From: Candidatus Saccharimonadales bacterium
Lineage (GTDB): Bacteria; Patescibacteriota; Saccharimonadia; Saccharimonadales; DASZAF01
Reading direction: 5' to 3'
NCBI GenBank assembly: GCA_035945435.1
Contig: DASZAF010000022.1
Coordinates: 1 to 56,851, forward strand
Length of the DNA stretch: 56,851 bases
In this document: positions 9,597 through 17,080 of the stretch, piece by piece
How positions within the stretch are numbered: the first letter of the stretch is position 1
Layout: each line of letters starts with the position of its first letter
The notes under the pieces: model-generated
The model's database searches: none
Told to the model about the DNA's origin: nothing
Seen by the model: the letters and a program-made list of their open reading frames with translations, nothing else
Position numbers and translations under genes: made by a program

Positions 9597-9907
9597 ATGT
9601 TGATCTCTTGGGCTACGGCCACTGCGTAATCGCCGTGATGGGCGATTGAGATCTCAAATACCCTCTCGTTGATATGGGCATGCGGCCTGCCCTCGCTATC
9701 GTGGCTGATAACTATGTCGGTCCACTTATCTGGCTGAACGGTCGCCGCTTTCATAACCGCTTCTTTGGCCGCCCACATACCTGCCAGATGCTCGGCCTTA
9801 TCACTGAGTGGCTCGGATACTCGAAAAGCCTTACGCATAAATGTCTCCCCGCCTGCCTTAAGTTGCTGTTCAAACTCAGGAACGAACACTAAATCTATGC
9901 CAATCAT
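9593..9907 (-). CDS. acpS: Holo-[acyl-carrier-protein] synthase
   Basis: 104 residues, close to the usual 110-125. MIGIDLVFV provides the Mg-binding Asp and WAAKEAVMKA the second acidic residue of the AcpS family; the C-terminus HGDYAVAVA matches the family's H-x5-A strand. It transfers 4'-phosphopantetheine from CoA to the Ser of a carrier protein. The obvious substrate is the carrier domain of the gene it overlaps (7128-9596). The -10 box TAGAAT ends 6 bases before the ATG. Confidence 0.9.
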   Translation of the reverse strand: MIGIDLVFVPEFEQQLKAGGETFMRKAFRVSEPLSDKAEHLAGMWAAKEAVMKAATVQPDKWTDIVISHDSEGRPHAHINERVFEISIAHHGDYAVAVAQEINI

Positions 9908-9913
9908 AGTCTG

Positions 9914-9919
9914 ATTCTA
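9914..9919 (-). promoter_or_regulatory. -10 box of the acpS operon
   Basis: TAGAAT on the minus strand, 6 bases before the acpS ATG. The transcript would be leaderless or nearly so. Confidence 0.5.
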
Positions 9920-10021
9920 TACCAAACTTGCGCCTTGTATGCTTTGAGTGTATAAAAATACTAACTGACCGGTCTTTGGGGCGACGATAAGGCTCTGCCC
10001 GGTTTTGGAGTTGAGAAGAAG

Positions 10022-10519
10022 ATGACAGCAGTTATGAGCTCTGAGAGTGCGGCAGCATTAGGAATGAATCCCGAAGGATCACTCGCCCTGCTTGGCGATA
10101 GGCTTCGTTTTATGGGGGCACAACTTCGACCAGGAGTATGTGCGGTGATGCTCGGTGTCTACCCGCCGCAGCTAAGTGAGATGGGCCTTATCTATGGGGA
10201 CGATCCCCATATACCAACTACGGGAGCCTGGCTTCAGCGACAGGGTGGTCGGCGCGCCAATACATCCATGGTCACCCTGCTCGAGGCCAACCTACCGGTC
10301 TCGCTTGATCCACGAACCCAGACCAGCCGACTGATTGGTCTCCGCCTTATCACTCGGATGCCAGGAGGCAGACTGGTCACTCCGTCTCAGTATGGCCAAG
10401 ACCGCCACAGCCCTGAGGAGCAAGTTGCCATGTACGGAAAGTGGCATGGCTACCTTGATGCCATCCAGCGGGGTGCTCGAGAGAGAGAACTGCGACAGAT
10501 TCCTCGTCGTCACATCTGA
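10022..10519 (+). CDS. Hypothetical protein
   Basis: 165 residues, soluble, no signal peptide. I recognise no family. Conspicuous segments are GSLALLGDRLRFMGAQLRPG, MLGVYPPQLSEMGLIYGDDP and a basic C-terminus RERELRQIPRRH. A purine-rich GGAG/GAGAAGAAG run precedes the ATG. It lies in the same direction as the two membrane genes downstream but is separated from them by 53 bases containing a -10 box, so it is probably a separate unit. Confidence 0.55.
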   Translation: MTAVMSSESAAALGMNPEGSLALLGDRLRFMGAQLRPGVCAVMLGVYPPQLSEMGLIYGDDPHIPTTGAWLQRQGGRRANTSMVTLLEANLPVSLDPRTQTSRLIGLRLITRMPGGRLVTPSQYGQDRHSPEEQVAMYGKWHGYLDAIQRGARERELRQIPRRHI

Positions 10520-10560
10520 AACAACCCGTCCGTCTGATCGTCATTCGAAGCGTAAGCTGT

Positions 10561-10566
10561 TACAAT
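10561..10566 (+). promoter_or_regulatory. -10 box before the small membrane partner of Clp
   Basis: TACAAT ends 6 bases before the ATG at 10573, the leaderless arrangement seen repeatedly in this window. Confidence 0.5.
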
Positions 10567-10572
10567 GAGGCC

Positions 10573-10950
10573 ATGCAACTGCTTGCCAGTTTTTTTTCGT
10601 GGTGGTACGGATCTGGCTGGCGGAATAGTGCCGAACGAGGAGTAACGCACCTGTCGCGAACAACTGAGCTCTTCTCGTTGGACCTCATTCTGCCGACGCT
10701 CTTCTCACCGTTTCGCCAGGTCAGTGCAGCTAAAGGCCTTGGTGGTCTCAATGTCCAGCTGCGTCTCTTTGTTGACAGGACGGTCTCTCGCTTTGTCGGC
10801 TTCATGGTCCGCATCATCATGCTGATTACGGGTCTTCTGGCGACTATCGCTATCGGTATTTTCTGGGGACTCTGGCTGATCATCTGGCCCTTCCTGCCAC
10901 TCTCGCCGGTCGTTCTTTGCGTCTTAGCTTTCGGGGGCGTCAAACTATGA
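10573..10950 (+). CDS. Small membrane protein co-transcribed with Clp-like ATPase
   Basis: 125 residues. An amphipathic N-terminal half (SFFSWWYGSGW, then a soluble stretch) is followed by two closely spaced membrane helices between about 78 and 122 (MVRIIMLITGLLATIAIGIF, then WLIIWPFLPLSPVVL). The stop overlaps the next start as ATGA, so the two are translated together. No family recognised. Context suggests it is a membrane partner or anchor of the AAA+ protein downstream. Confidence 0.65.
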   Translation: MQLLASFFSWWYGSGWRNSAERGVTHLSRTTELFSLDLILPTLFSPFRQVSAAKGLGGLNVQLRLFVDRTVSRFVGFMVRIIMLITGLLATIAIGIFWGLWLIIWPFLPLSPVVLCVLAFGGVKL

Positions 10951-13334
10951 GTACCGTCAGCCTCCAGCTTGACTATCACCACCCTCGAGCAGTAAAGGCC
11001 CGTTTCGGTCGCGTTATGGATAGCAAGGGTCTTCAAGTGGCTCTCTGGGCGGTCACGGCCGTTACCTTCATAGGCTCTTTGGCTATCCTTATTCTGCTTC
11101 ACCAATCGGCGGGTTGGCTGGTAGCTATTCCGGGCTTTGTCTGCCTCGTCCTCTGGATATGGTATCGGCAAGAGCTTAGGTCGCTGCCTGTTACTAAAGG
11201 AGGGACGATCGCCGACCTTCTTGAAAGAAATCTACTCGGGAAGCTTCCTGCCCAACCATCACCACGAGTAATCGCTAACGCTCTTGCTGGTACCAGTGGT
11301 TTCAACTTTATGCATATTCGCTTCACCATCGATCCCGGATTGATCACCAACTTTGCCAGCGAATTTCATGACGATTCATCGCTAATCTGGCATAAAGCCC
11401 TCGAGCTCTCAGAGGCTGACGGCATTAAAGAGTTAACTAGTGCGGCAGTCACTGCCGCCATCGTCCTTTCCCTGCCCAATGTCGAAAAGTACTTAGCTGA
11501 ACTCAAAGTTGATCCTGATGACTTACGGCTAGGAGTGGCCTGGTACACCCATATCAAGCGGATCTTTGAAGATACCAGGAACCCGATCAATGGCGGGGTT
11601 GCCCGTGATTGGGCCTTTGGCTTTACGCCGCTGCTTGACCGGTTCGGTTATAGCATCACCATGCGGGTAGAGCACGATAGGGCCATCTCCCGCGATCTCG
11701 CCAATCGACGACCACTCGTCGATCAAATAGTCGATGTCCTCGTCAGCGGCCGGCGAAACGCAACCCTTGTTGGCGGTGTGGGGTCGGGTCGCAGCATGCT
11801 CGTCTCGATGCTCGCTGAAGAACTGATCAACCCACGATCGACGACACCGAAGTCACTGAAATACAACAGAGTCATCGGCCTCGACCCTGGTGTCCTGATT
11901 GCCAACGCCGGAGGTAGGGGAGAACTTGAGAACCTTGTTCAACAGATCTTCGCAGAGGCTTTCTATGCCAAGAATATCATTCTGTTTCTGGACAACGCTG
12001 ATCTCTTTCTTGAAGAGGGCACAGGCTCGGTTAACTTATCCAATATTCTGATGCAGGCTCTCGAAGGTGGAGCACTTCGCATTATTCTGGCAATGGACGA
12101 CCAGTGCTGGCTGCGGGTTAACCAGACCAACCCAAGTCTCGGTCGCCTCTTTAACCGGATCAGTGTCGAGCCGCTCTCTAAGGATGCCACTATGAGGATC
12201 ATGGAAGACTATCTATTATCTGTCGAATACCAGGCCAAAGTGACCTATCTCTATCAGGCACTCGAGCAGATCTACAGTTTGAGTGAACGTTATATTGCTG
12301 ACCAAGTGATGCCGGGTCGGGCCCTGAAACTGCTGGAGGCAGCTGCCCATCATCCCGAGAACGGCTATATCACGGCTGAATCGGTTCAGCAGACTATAGA
12401 GGCGAACTACAATATTAAAGTAGGTACGGCCCACACAGAAGACGAGCGTGAAACACTGCTCAACCTAGAAGATCTAATCCATCGGCGAATGGTCAACCAA
12501 TCTCGTGCTGTTCAGGTTGTTGCCAGCGCTCTGCGAAGAGCTCGAGCCGGTGTCCGTAACCCGAACCGGCCGATTGGCACTTTCCTGTTCCTCGGCCCGA
12601 CTGGCGTTGGTAAGACCGAACTGGCCAAATCGCTGGCTGCGGCCTACTTTGGCGGCGAGGATAGGCTGATCCGTATTGACCTTAACGAATTCGTCCGCTC
12701 GGACGATCTAATTCGACTTATTGCTGACGGTGCTACGGATCCTAAGTCTTTGGCCGCTCAGGTCTCTAAGCAGCCATTCAGCGTTGTCTTGTTGGACGAG
12801 ATAGAGAAAGCGCACACCGATGTCATGAGCGCCTTGTTGCAGGTACTCGATGAGGGCATATTGCGTGATAAGAATAACCGTGAGGTCTCCTTCCGAGATG
12901 CCATTATAGTTGCAACGAGCAACGCCGGGGCTGCGGCAATACGGGCACATATCGAGAAGGGTGAAGAGATCGTCCAGTTTGAATCATCGTTCGTTGATGA
13001 GCTGATTAATAGCAATCAGTTCCGTCCTGAGTTCCTCAACCGTTTTGATGAGATTGTACTCTTCAGGCCGCTGACCGAGGCAGAACTTGTCCAAGTTGTC
13101 GACCTTAACCTGGCACAGATCAACAAGACGTTGGCTGTTCAGAAGATGAGCGTCTCGCTAACACCTGAGGCTAAACAGTGGATGGCCAAGCAAGGCTATG
13201 ACCCGCGACTCGGGGCTCGACCACTCCGCCGGGTCATGCAGCGAACGGTAGAGGACGTTATTGCTAAACGGGTACTAGCCGGTCAGATAGAGAGCGGCGA
13301 CAAAGTCACCCTCGATGTAGCCGATCTCCAGTAG
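10947..13334 (+). CDS. Membrane-anchored ClpA/B/C-type AAA+ ATPase
   Basis: 795 residues from the ATG that overlaps the preceding stop; an ATG ten codons upstream is less likely. Two N-terminal membrane helices (about 30-75), a degenerate Clp-N-like repeat region (about 100-190), a first AAA+ module with Walker A GGVGSGRS (about 275; usual K replaced by R) and Walker B FLDNAD (about 346; usual E replaced by N), and a second module with intact GPTGVGKT (about 550), LLDEIEK (about 615) and ATSNAG, then a ClpB D2-small domain. I find no IGF/IGL loop for ClpP docking. It may be a membrane unfoldase or disaggregase rather than a ClpP partner; that is inference. Confidence 0.85.
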   Translation: MSTVSLQLDYHHPRAVKARFGRVMDSKGLQVALWAVTAVTFIGSLAILILLHQSAGWLVAIPGFVCLVLWIWYRQELRSLPVTKGGTIADLLERNLLGKLPAQPSPRVIANALAGTSGFNFMHIRFTIDPGLITNFASEFHDDSSLIWHKALELSEADGIKELTSAAVTAAIVLSLPNVEKYLAELKVDPDDLRLGVAWYTHIKRIFEDTRNPINGGVARDWAFGFTPLLDRFGYSITMRVEHDRAISRDLANRRPLVDQIVDVLVSGRRNATLVGGVGSGRSMLVSMLAEELINPRSTTPKSLKYNRVIGLDPGVLIANAGGRGELENLVQQIFAEAFYAKNIILFLDNADLFLEEGTGSVNLSNILMQALEGGALRIILAMDDQCWLRVNQTNPSLGRLFNRISVEPLSKDATMRIMEDYLLSVEYQAKVTYLYQALEQIYSLSERYIADQVMPGRALKLLEAAAHHPENGYITAESVQQTIEANYNIKVGTAHTEDERETLLNLEDLIHRRMVNQSRAVQVVASALRRARAGVRNPNRPIGTFLFLGPTGVGKTELAKSLAAAYFGGEDRLIRIDLNEFVRSDDLIRLIADGATDPKSLAAQVSKQPFSVVLLDEIEKAHTDVMSALLQVLDEGILRDKNNREVSFRDAIIVATSNAGAAAIRAHIEKGEEIVQFESSFVDELINSNQFRPEFLNRFDEIVLFRPLTEAELVQVVDLNLAQINKTLAVQKMSVSLTPEAKQWMAKQGYDPRLGARPLRRVMQRTVEDVIAKRVLAGQIESGDKVTLDVADLQ

Positions 13335-13340
13335 TACCCC

Positions 13341-13586
13341 TTAGGGTCGCTCTTCCTGAGTCCTGCCAGCTTCGGGCTGGGCCAAAGTGCTTCGCAGCTC
13401 CTGGCATCTCAGTCTTGCAGCGTAGCCGATTGCCATACCCGGTGGGACAATCATAGGCGGCCAGTCACTATCAAGGACTGCAAGGCTTAGTTGTGTAATT
13501 CGCCGGAGTCCTCGGCGCCATCCGCCATGTTGTGGTGCCATATCTATGTGTACTTGAGGGTCTCGTTCGTTACGTTCGCCTGGCAT
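13341..13586 (-). CDS. Small hypothetical protein
   Basis: 81 residues, Arg-rich, with a central hydrophobic stretch (LDSDWPPMIVPPGMAIGYAA). AAAGGA lies 6 bases before the ATG, good support for translation. No family recognised. It converges on the Clp-like gene with a 6-base gap. Its upstream region is shared with the tRNA-Gly promoter on the other strand. Confidence 0.5.
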   Translation of the reverse strand: MPGERNERDPQVHIDMAPQHGGWRRGLRRITQLSLAVLDSDWPPMIVPPGMAIGYAARLRCQELRSTLAQPEAGRTQEERP

Positions 13587-13652
13587 GTCCGTCCTTTAAA
13601 ACTATAGTCATATACAGTGTGTATTGTGTCAATGTATCAGGGGTAATTGTGG

Positions 13653-13658
13653 TAGAAT
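13653..13658 (+). promoter_or_regulatory. -10 box of the tRNA-Gly/tRNA-Arg/GH5 unit
   Basis: TAGAAT 15 bases before tRNA-Gly; no convincing -35. No other promoter is seen before tRNA-Arg or the GH5-like gene, so all three may be one transcript. Confidence 0.45.
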
Positions 13659-13673
13659 AAAACCGTGCTGTAC

Positions 13674-13748
13674 GCGGGTATGGTATAGCGGCTATTATGC
13701 CACTCTTCCAAAGTGGCGAGGAGAGTTCGACTCTCTCTACCCGCACCA
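13674..13748 (+). tRNA. tRNA-Gly (anticodon TCC)
   Basis: Acceptor GCGGGTA/TACCCGC, discriminator A, encoded CCA. Anticodon stem CCACT/AGTGG around CTTCCAA. T arm GAGAGTTCGACTCTC. Confidence 0.95.
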
Positions 13749-13757
13749 CGCACACAT

Positions 13758-13834
13758 GCCCCGGTAGCTCAGTTGGATAGAGCAGGAGACTTCTAAGCTC
13801 AAGGTCGGGGGTTCGAATCCCTCCCGGGGTACCA
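13758..13834 (+). tRNA. tRNA-Arg (anticodon TCT)
   Basis: Acceptor GCCCCGG/CCGGGGT (first pair G-T), D stem GCTC/GAGC, T arm GGGGGTTCGAATCCCTC, discriminator A and encoded CCA. The loop CTTCTAA gives anticodon TCT. The anticodon stem GGAGA/GCTCA has mismatches at both ends, leaving three internal pairs, which is weak. It starts 9 bases after tRNA-Gly. Confidence 0.88.
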
Positions 13835-13842
13835 GACGATGT

Positions 13843-15066
13843 ATGCCTCGATTTGATAATCTGAAAAAAAACGCCCGACGGATTGTTCGGCCTCGTTCCC
13901 CACGGCAAGTCGTTTCGTCAGTCGTAAAGCGTCGTGGTGGTAAGTGGCAGCTTTATGTCGCCCTCATTGTTCTGATCGCGATTCTCGGTCTAGCAGGTTA
14001 CCAGCTTTACGTTTGGTTGGCGGCACCAAGCGTACAAAGCACCAGTAGTTGTGATAAAGCACGCGGGCCATTCGTCGAAAAGGGGACTGAAATACTGCAG
14101 AGTGACGGCAAAGTATACACGCCATATGGTATCACCATCTCCGGGCTTTCAAGTGCCGACTACCAGCGTTACACCGTGTACGATGATTCCGAGATAATCG
14201 CTACCGCCGATAACTGGTGCAGTAACACTGTTCGATTTCAAGTAGCTCAAGATAATTTGGTTGGCCCGACAGGGGATACATACTCAAGCGCTTTCATGAA
14301 CGCCATCAATAGCGAGGTTAAACTTGCCGAGAAGCTTGGGCTTGTAGTCGTCCTCAATGCCCAGACTGAAACCGTTGGCCATGAGACTGGACCAACTCAG
14401 GCCACCGTTCGGTTCTGGGATGACATCGTTAACCTTTATGGTAAGGACCCACGGGTTGTTCTCGATCTCTTCAACGAACCAAGGATCTACTCTGCAAACG
14501 GCCCGCTTGTTGGTAACCCGGGTCGTGTATGGCAGCTGTGGCAGGATGGTGGCACCTACCATGGGGTCACCTACGTCGGTATGCAGACCCTGCTGAGTAA
14601 TGTACGATCAGAGGGCGCTACCAATCTGGTTTGGGTAGAGGGCCCGTATGCAGATACAAGCCTGTCCGGCGTAGACTCGCATCTGCTCACCGGCGGTCCG
14701 CTGATGTACTCGATCCACCATCCGTACGGCCCGCATAACGCTGCGACTTGGAATGCCGACTTCGGTTTTCTCGTCAATAGGCATATCGCGCCCGTGGTAG
14801 TGGGTGAGTGGACCAACTACGCCTCGACAAGGAACGAATGCTGGCCCGATGCGAGGACGGCCATCCCGAGCTTTCTTGATTATCTAGCCGATGAGAACAT
14901 CGGGTTGAACGCTTGGAGTCTCCACCCTGGTGTACTGATTGCCTCACCGAGCTTTACAAGCCCTACCCATATTCGAGCTAACTACGCCTGTAAAAACAGC
15001 CTAGACCAAGGTGCTGGTTTCCAGCTCTTCTACTGGTTCCGAGAACTCAATAGCACTACCACATAA
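13843..15066 (+). CDS. GH5-like glycoside hydrolase, membrane-anchored
   Basis: 407 residues. A strongly basic N-terminus (about 1-35) and one membrane helix (about 42-62) precede an extracytoplasmic TIM-barrel. Motifs fit glycoside hydrolase family 5: NTVRFQVAQDN (strand 2-3), DLFNEP with the acid/base Glu (about 211), MYSIHHPYGPHN, and VVVGEWTNYA with the nucleophile Glu (about 322). Family members cut beta-1,4-glucans or mannans; the substrate here is unknown. The ATG lies only 8 bases after the tRNA-Arg CCA with no Shine-Dalgarno, so cleavage at the tRNA 3' end would leave an almost leaderless message. A cell-surface polysaccharide hydrolase is the likely role. Confidence 0.82.
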   Translation: MPRFDNLKKNARRIVRPRSPRQVVSSVVKRRGGKWQLYVALIVLIAILGLAGYQLYVWLAAPSVQSTSSCDKARGPFVEKGTEILQSDGKVYTPYGITISGLSSADYQRYTVYDDSEIIATADNWCSNTVRFQVAQDNLVGPTGDTYSSAFMNAINSEVKLAEKLGLVVVLNAQTETVGHETGPTQATVRFWDDIVNLYGKDPRVVLDLFNEPRIYSANGPLVGNPGRVWQLWQDGGTYHGVTYVGMQTLLSNVRSEGATNLVWVEGPYADTSLSGVDSHLLTGGPLMYSIHHPYGPHNAATWNADFGFLVNRHIAPVVVGEWTNYASTRNECWPDARTAIPSFLDYLADENIGLNAWSLHPGVLIASPSFTSPTHIRANYACKNSLDQGAGFQLFYWFRELNSTTT

Positions 15067-15103
15067 CAGGCTAACGGGGGTAGCTCTCGACCTCGAAAGA
15101 TGA

Positions 15104-15109
15104 TATAGT
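15104..15109 (+). promoter_or_regulatory. -10 box of tRNA-His
   Basis: TATAGT 17 bases before the tRNA. The -35 region is unclear. Confidence 0.4.
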
Positions 15110-15126
15110 GGCCAACGTCGATACAT

Positions 15127-15203
15127 GGCGGACGTAGCTCAGTTGGCAGAGCGTCGGGTTGTGGTCCCGAATGTCGTGGGTTCGAATCCCATCGTTCGCC
15201 CCA
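15127..15203 (+). tRNA. tRNA-His (anticodon GTG)
   Basis: Acceptor GCGGACG/CGTTCGC with the extra G(-1) at 15127 facing C73 at 15200, the hallmark of tRNA-His; encoded CCA. Anticodon stem CGGGT/TCCCG region around TGTGGTC-type loop with GTG. Confidence 0.93.
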
Positions 15204-15216
15204 ATAAGCAGATCAA

Positions 15217-15243
15217 AGCGGCCTGATGGCCGCTCTTTATTTT
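15217..15243 (+). terminator. Rho-independent terminator after tRNA-His
   Basis: Perfect 7-bp stem AGCGGCC/GGCCGCT with loop TGAT, followed by CTTTATTTT. It also overlaps the stop codon of the small reverse-strand gene at 15237. Confidence 0.8.
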
Positions 15244-15368
15244 GGTAAATGCTTGCTGGCCTCGGTTGAGAGCAGGGCGACGAAGCCTATCGCAAATATG
15301 AAGAAGAGGGCATACGCCATATCGCGCGCATTCTCCTTCATCAGCTTCTGCCCAAACATAGTCTCCAT
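15237..15368 (-). CDS. Small single-pass membrane protein
   Basis: 43 residues: METMFGQKLMKENARDMAYA then the membrane helix LFFIFAIGFVALLS and the tail TEASKHLPK. GGAG lies just before a second ATG three codons in, which may be the true start. Found by reading the gap between tRNA-His and murA. No family recognised; the size and layout match the small protein at 25186. Confidence 0.45.
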   Translation of the reverse strand: METMFGQKLMKENARDMAYALFFIFAIGFVALLSTEASKHLPK

Positions 15369-15414
15369 ACTAATATATTCTATATCAGATAGATGAGAGT
15401 TGACTGATCTCTAT

Positions 15415-16941
15415 CTAGATGTCGCGAAGAACTTCGATACTGGCGCCTAACTTATTGAGACGGTTGGCCAAGTCTTCGTAGCCTCTGCTAATAGAGTAGA
15501 CGTTTCGAAGGACGGATATACCGTCAGCTGCAAGCATGCCTATCAGAATAAGAACAGCTGGCCTCAAGGCTGGCGGGCAGATGACCTCTGCCGGTCGCCA
15601 ATGGGTCGGCCCGATGACGTACGCTCGGTGGACGTCGACAAGGTTTACCCGGGCGTTGAGCTTGTTGAGCTCGGTATAGTAGATGGCCCGGTTGTCGTAC
15701 ACCCAGTCGTGTATAAGTGTCCGGCCGTGGGCTGTTGCAGCAATGGGGACGAAATACGGCAGGCTATCAATATTCATGGTCGGGTCGTCGTGTGCTTCGA
15801 TCTTATCCTCTGGAGCCACTAACTTCGGGGATTCTAGGCACTGGATATCAACGAGATCAGTTATCTTGTTGGCGGCTTTGTAGCGCTTGGAGAGTTTATA
15901 CTTAAAGCCCATCTTGGCCATCTTCATAAGCTCAAGATCGATAAAGTCGATCGGGACCCTCTCGATGGTGATGGGTGAGTTGGTCGTTGCCGCAATGCTC
16001 AGGAACGTAACTGCCTCGATCGGGTCTTCGCTTGGCCAGTATTCAACATTCTTATTGATCTCTTTAACGCCATGGATTCGCAAGGTATAGGTGCCAATAC
16101 CTTCGATCTTAACCCCGAGTTTCTCGAGGAAGTGACAGACATCGTGGATCATGTAGTTGGAGCCGACCCGGCGGAGTGTACTGACCCCTGGAGTAAGGGC
16201 TGCGGCAAAGATGGCGTTCTCTGTCGCCGTATTACCTGGTTCGATCATAACAACAGGTTCAGTCGGTCTCTTCGGGTGGCTTGTGCACCTGTACCAGCCA
16301 GTTACAGTGTTAACGCTAAGGCCGAATTCTTCGAGGGCATATAGATGCGGCTGAATAGTTCTTTCACCGAGCTTACAGCCGCCGGCAAAGGGCAGCTCGA
16401 ACTCACGCTTGAGATGCATAAGCGGTCCCATGCACATAATCACACTTCGTGTCTTACGGCCGGCTTCTGCGTCCATATTCTCTAGTTTGAGACGAGCCGG
16501 GGGTGTTATCTCGAGATCGTTCTCTTCATTCAGCCAGCGGACCCTAACACCGATACTTGTAAAGACCTCGATCATCCGGTTGACCTCTTCGATGCGTGGC
16601 ATCCGGCGCAGCGTGGTCGTGCCTTTGTTCAGCAGGCTGGCGCAGAGCAGTCCCATGGCGGCATTCTTGGAGGTCTTGACGGAAATCGTGCCTCCCAGCT
16701 TTTTACCGCCTTCGATTCGGAAGTTGACATTACCCTGGCTGTGCAGGCTGACAATCTCGCGGTCAAGGACGTCGCTAATACGGGCTAGCATCTCCATGCT
16801 GAGGTTCTGACCCCCGTTTTCGATGCGGTTAACGGCACTCTGGCTGGTACCAAGAGAGGTCGCCAACTCCTTCTGAGTCATGCCCTTCTCGTGTCGAAGG
16901 GTCGCGATAAGATGACCAATCTTTTGGCGGTATTCGTACAT
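15415..16941 (-). CDS. murA: UDP-N-acetylglucosamine 1-carboxyvinyltransferase with N-terminal XRE DNA-binding domain
   Basis: 508 residues from the ATG chosen here; an in-frame start at 17013 would add 24. Residues 1-60 are a Cro/XRE helix-turn-helix (MTQKELATSLGTSQSAVNRI). The rest is MurA: KTSKNAAMG with the active-site Lys, FAGGCKLGERTI with the catalytic Cys (about residue 187), and the family's later DHRT-equivalent region. The enzyme adds enolpyruvate from PEP to UDP-GlcNAc, the first committed step of peptidoglycan synthesis. The HTH fusion suggests it also binds DNA, perhaps its own upstream region, which contains TGATATATCA. murB lies 1.4 kb away, across glyA. Confidence 0.92.
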   Translation of the reverse strand: MYEYRQKIGHLIATLRHEKGMTQKELATSLGTSQSAVNRIENGGQNLSMEMLARISDVLDREIVSLHSQGNVNFRIEGGKKLGGTISVKTSKNAAMGLLCASLLNKGTTTLRRMPRIEEVNRMIEVFTSIGVRVRWLNEENDLEITPPARLKLENMDAEAGRKTRSVIMCMGPLMHLKREFELPFAGGCKLGERTIQPHLYALEEFGLSVNTVTGWYRCTSHPKRPTEPVVMIEPGNTATENAIFAAALTPGVSTLRRVGSNYMIHDVCHFLEKLGVKIEGIGTYTLRIHGVKEINKNVEYWPSEDPIEAVTFLSIAATTNSPITIERVPIDFIDLELMKMAKMGFKYKLSKRYKAANKITDLVDIQCLESPKLVAPEDKIEAHDDPTMNIDSLPYFVPIAATAHGRTLIHDWVYDNRAIYYTELNKLNARVNLVDVHRAYVIGPTHWRPAEVICPPALRPAVLILIGMLAADGISVLRNVYSISRGYEDLANRLNKLGASIEVLRDI

Positions 16942-16950
16942 CTCACGAAA

Positions 16951-16960
16951 TGATATATCA
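16951..16960. promoter_or_regulatory. Palindrome before murA, possible operator
   Basis: TGATATATCA, a perfect 10-base palindrome, with a near copy TTGATATATG a few bases further upstream of murA. On the minus strand a TATCAT lies 8 bases before the chosen ATG. The XRE domain of MurA is a natural candidate binder; this is inference. Confidence 0.35.
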
Positions 16961-17006
16961 TGTTTGATATATGCGCAAGTTATTATCGCTTCTCTTGACG
17001 TTATCT

Positions 17007-17029
17007 TATACAATGGAGGTATGTTGTAA
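17007..17029 (+). promoter_or_regulatory. Start-stop mini-ORF with strong Shine-Dalgarno, upstream of glyA
   Basis: TACAAT at 17009-17014, then GGAGGT, then ATG TTG TAA at 17021-17029. The mini-ORF is 60 bases upstream of and in frame with the glyA start. It has a better ribosome site than glyA itself, so it could act as a regulatory upstream ORF, or be chance. Confidence 0.3.
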
Positions 17030-17080
17030 AAAGTCGTTCATACTGTCTCCGAAAATTCATCTAATAGAGAACTATTCATT

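Noticed and set aside
10560-11171. 203-residue reverse-strand frame
   Set aside because: Antisense to the small membrane protein and the start of the Clp-like gene, and composed of low-complexity basic sequence.
13570-13908. 112-residue reverse-strand frame containing GGIRTPDLELRSLLLYPTELPG-like sequence
   Set aside because: It runs antisense through two tRNA genes; this peptide pattern is a well-known artefact of translating tRNA genes.
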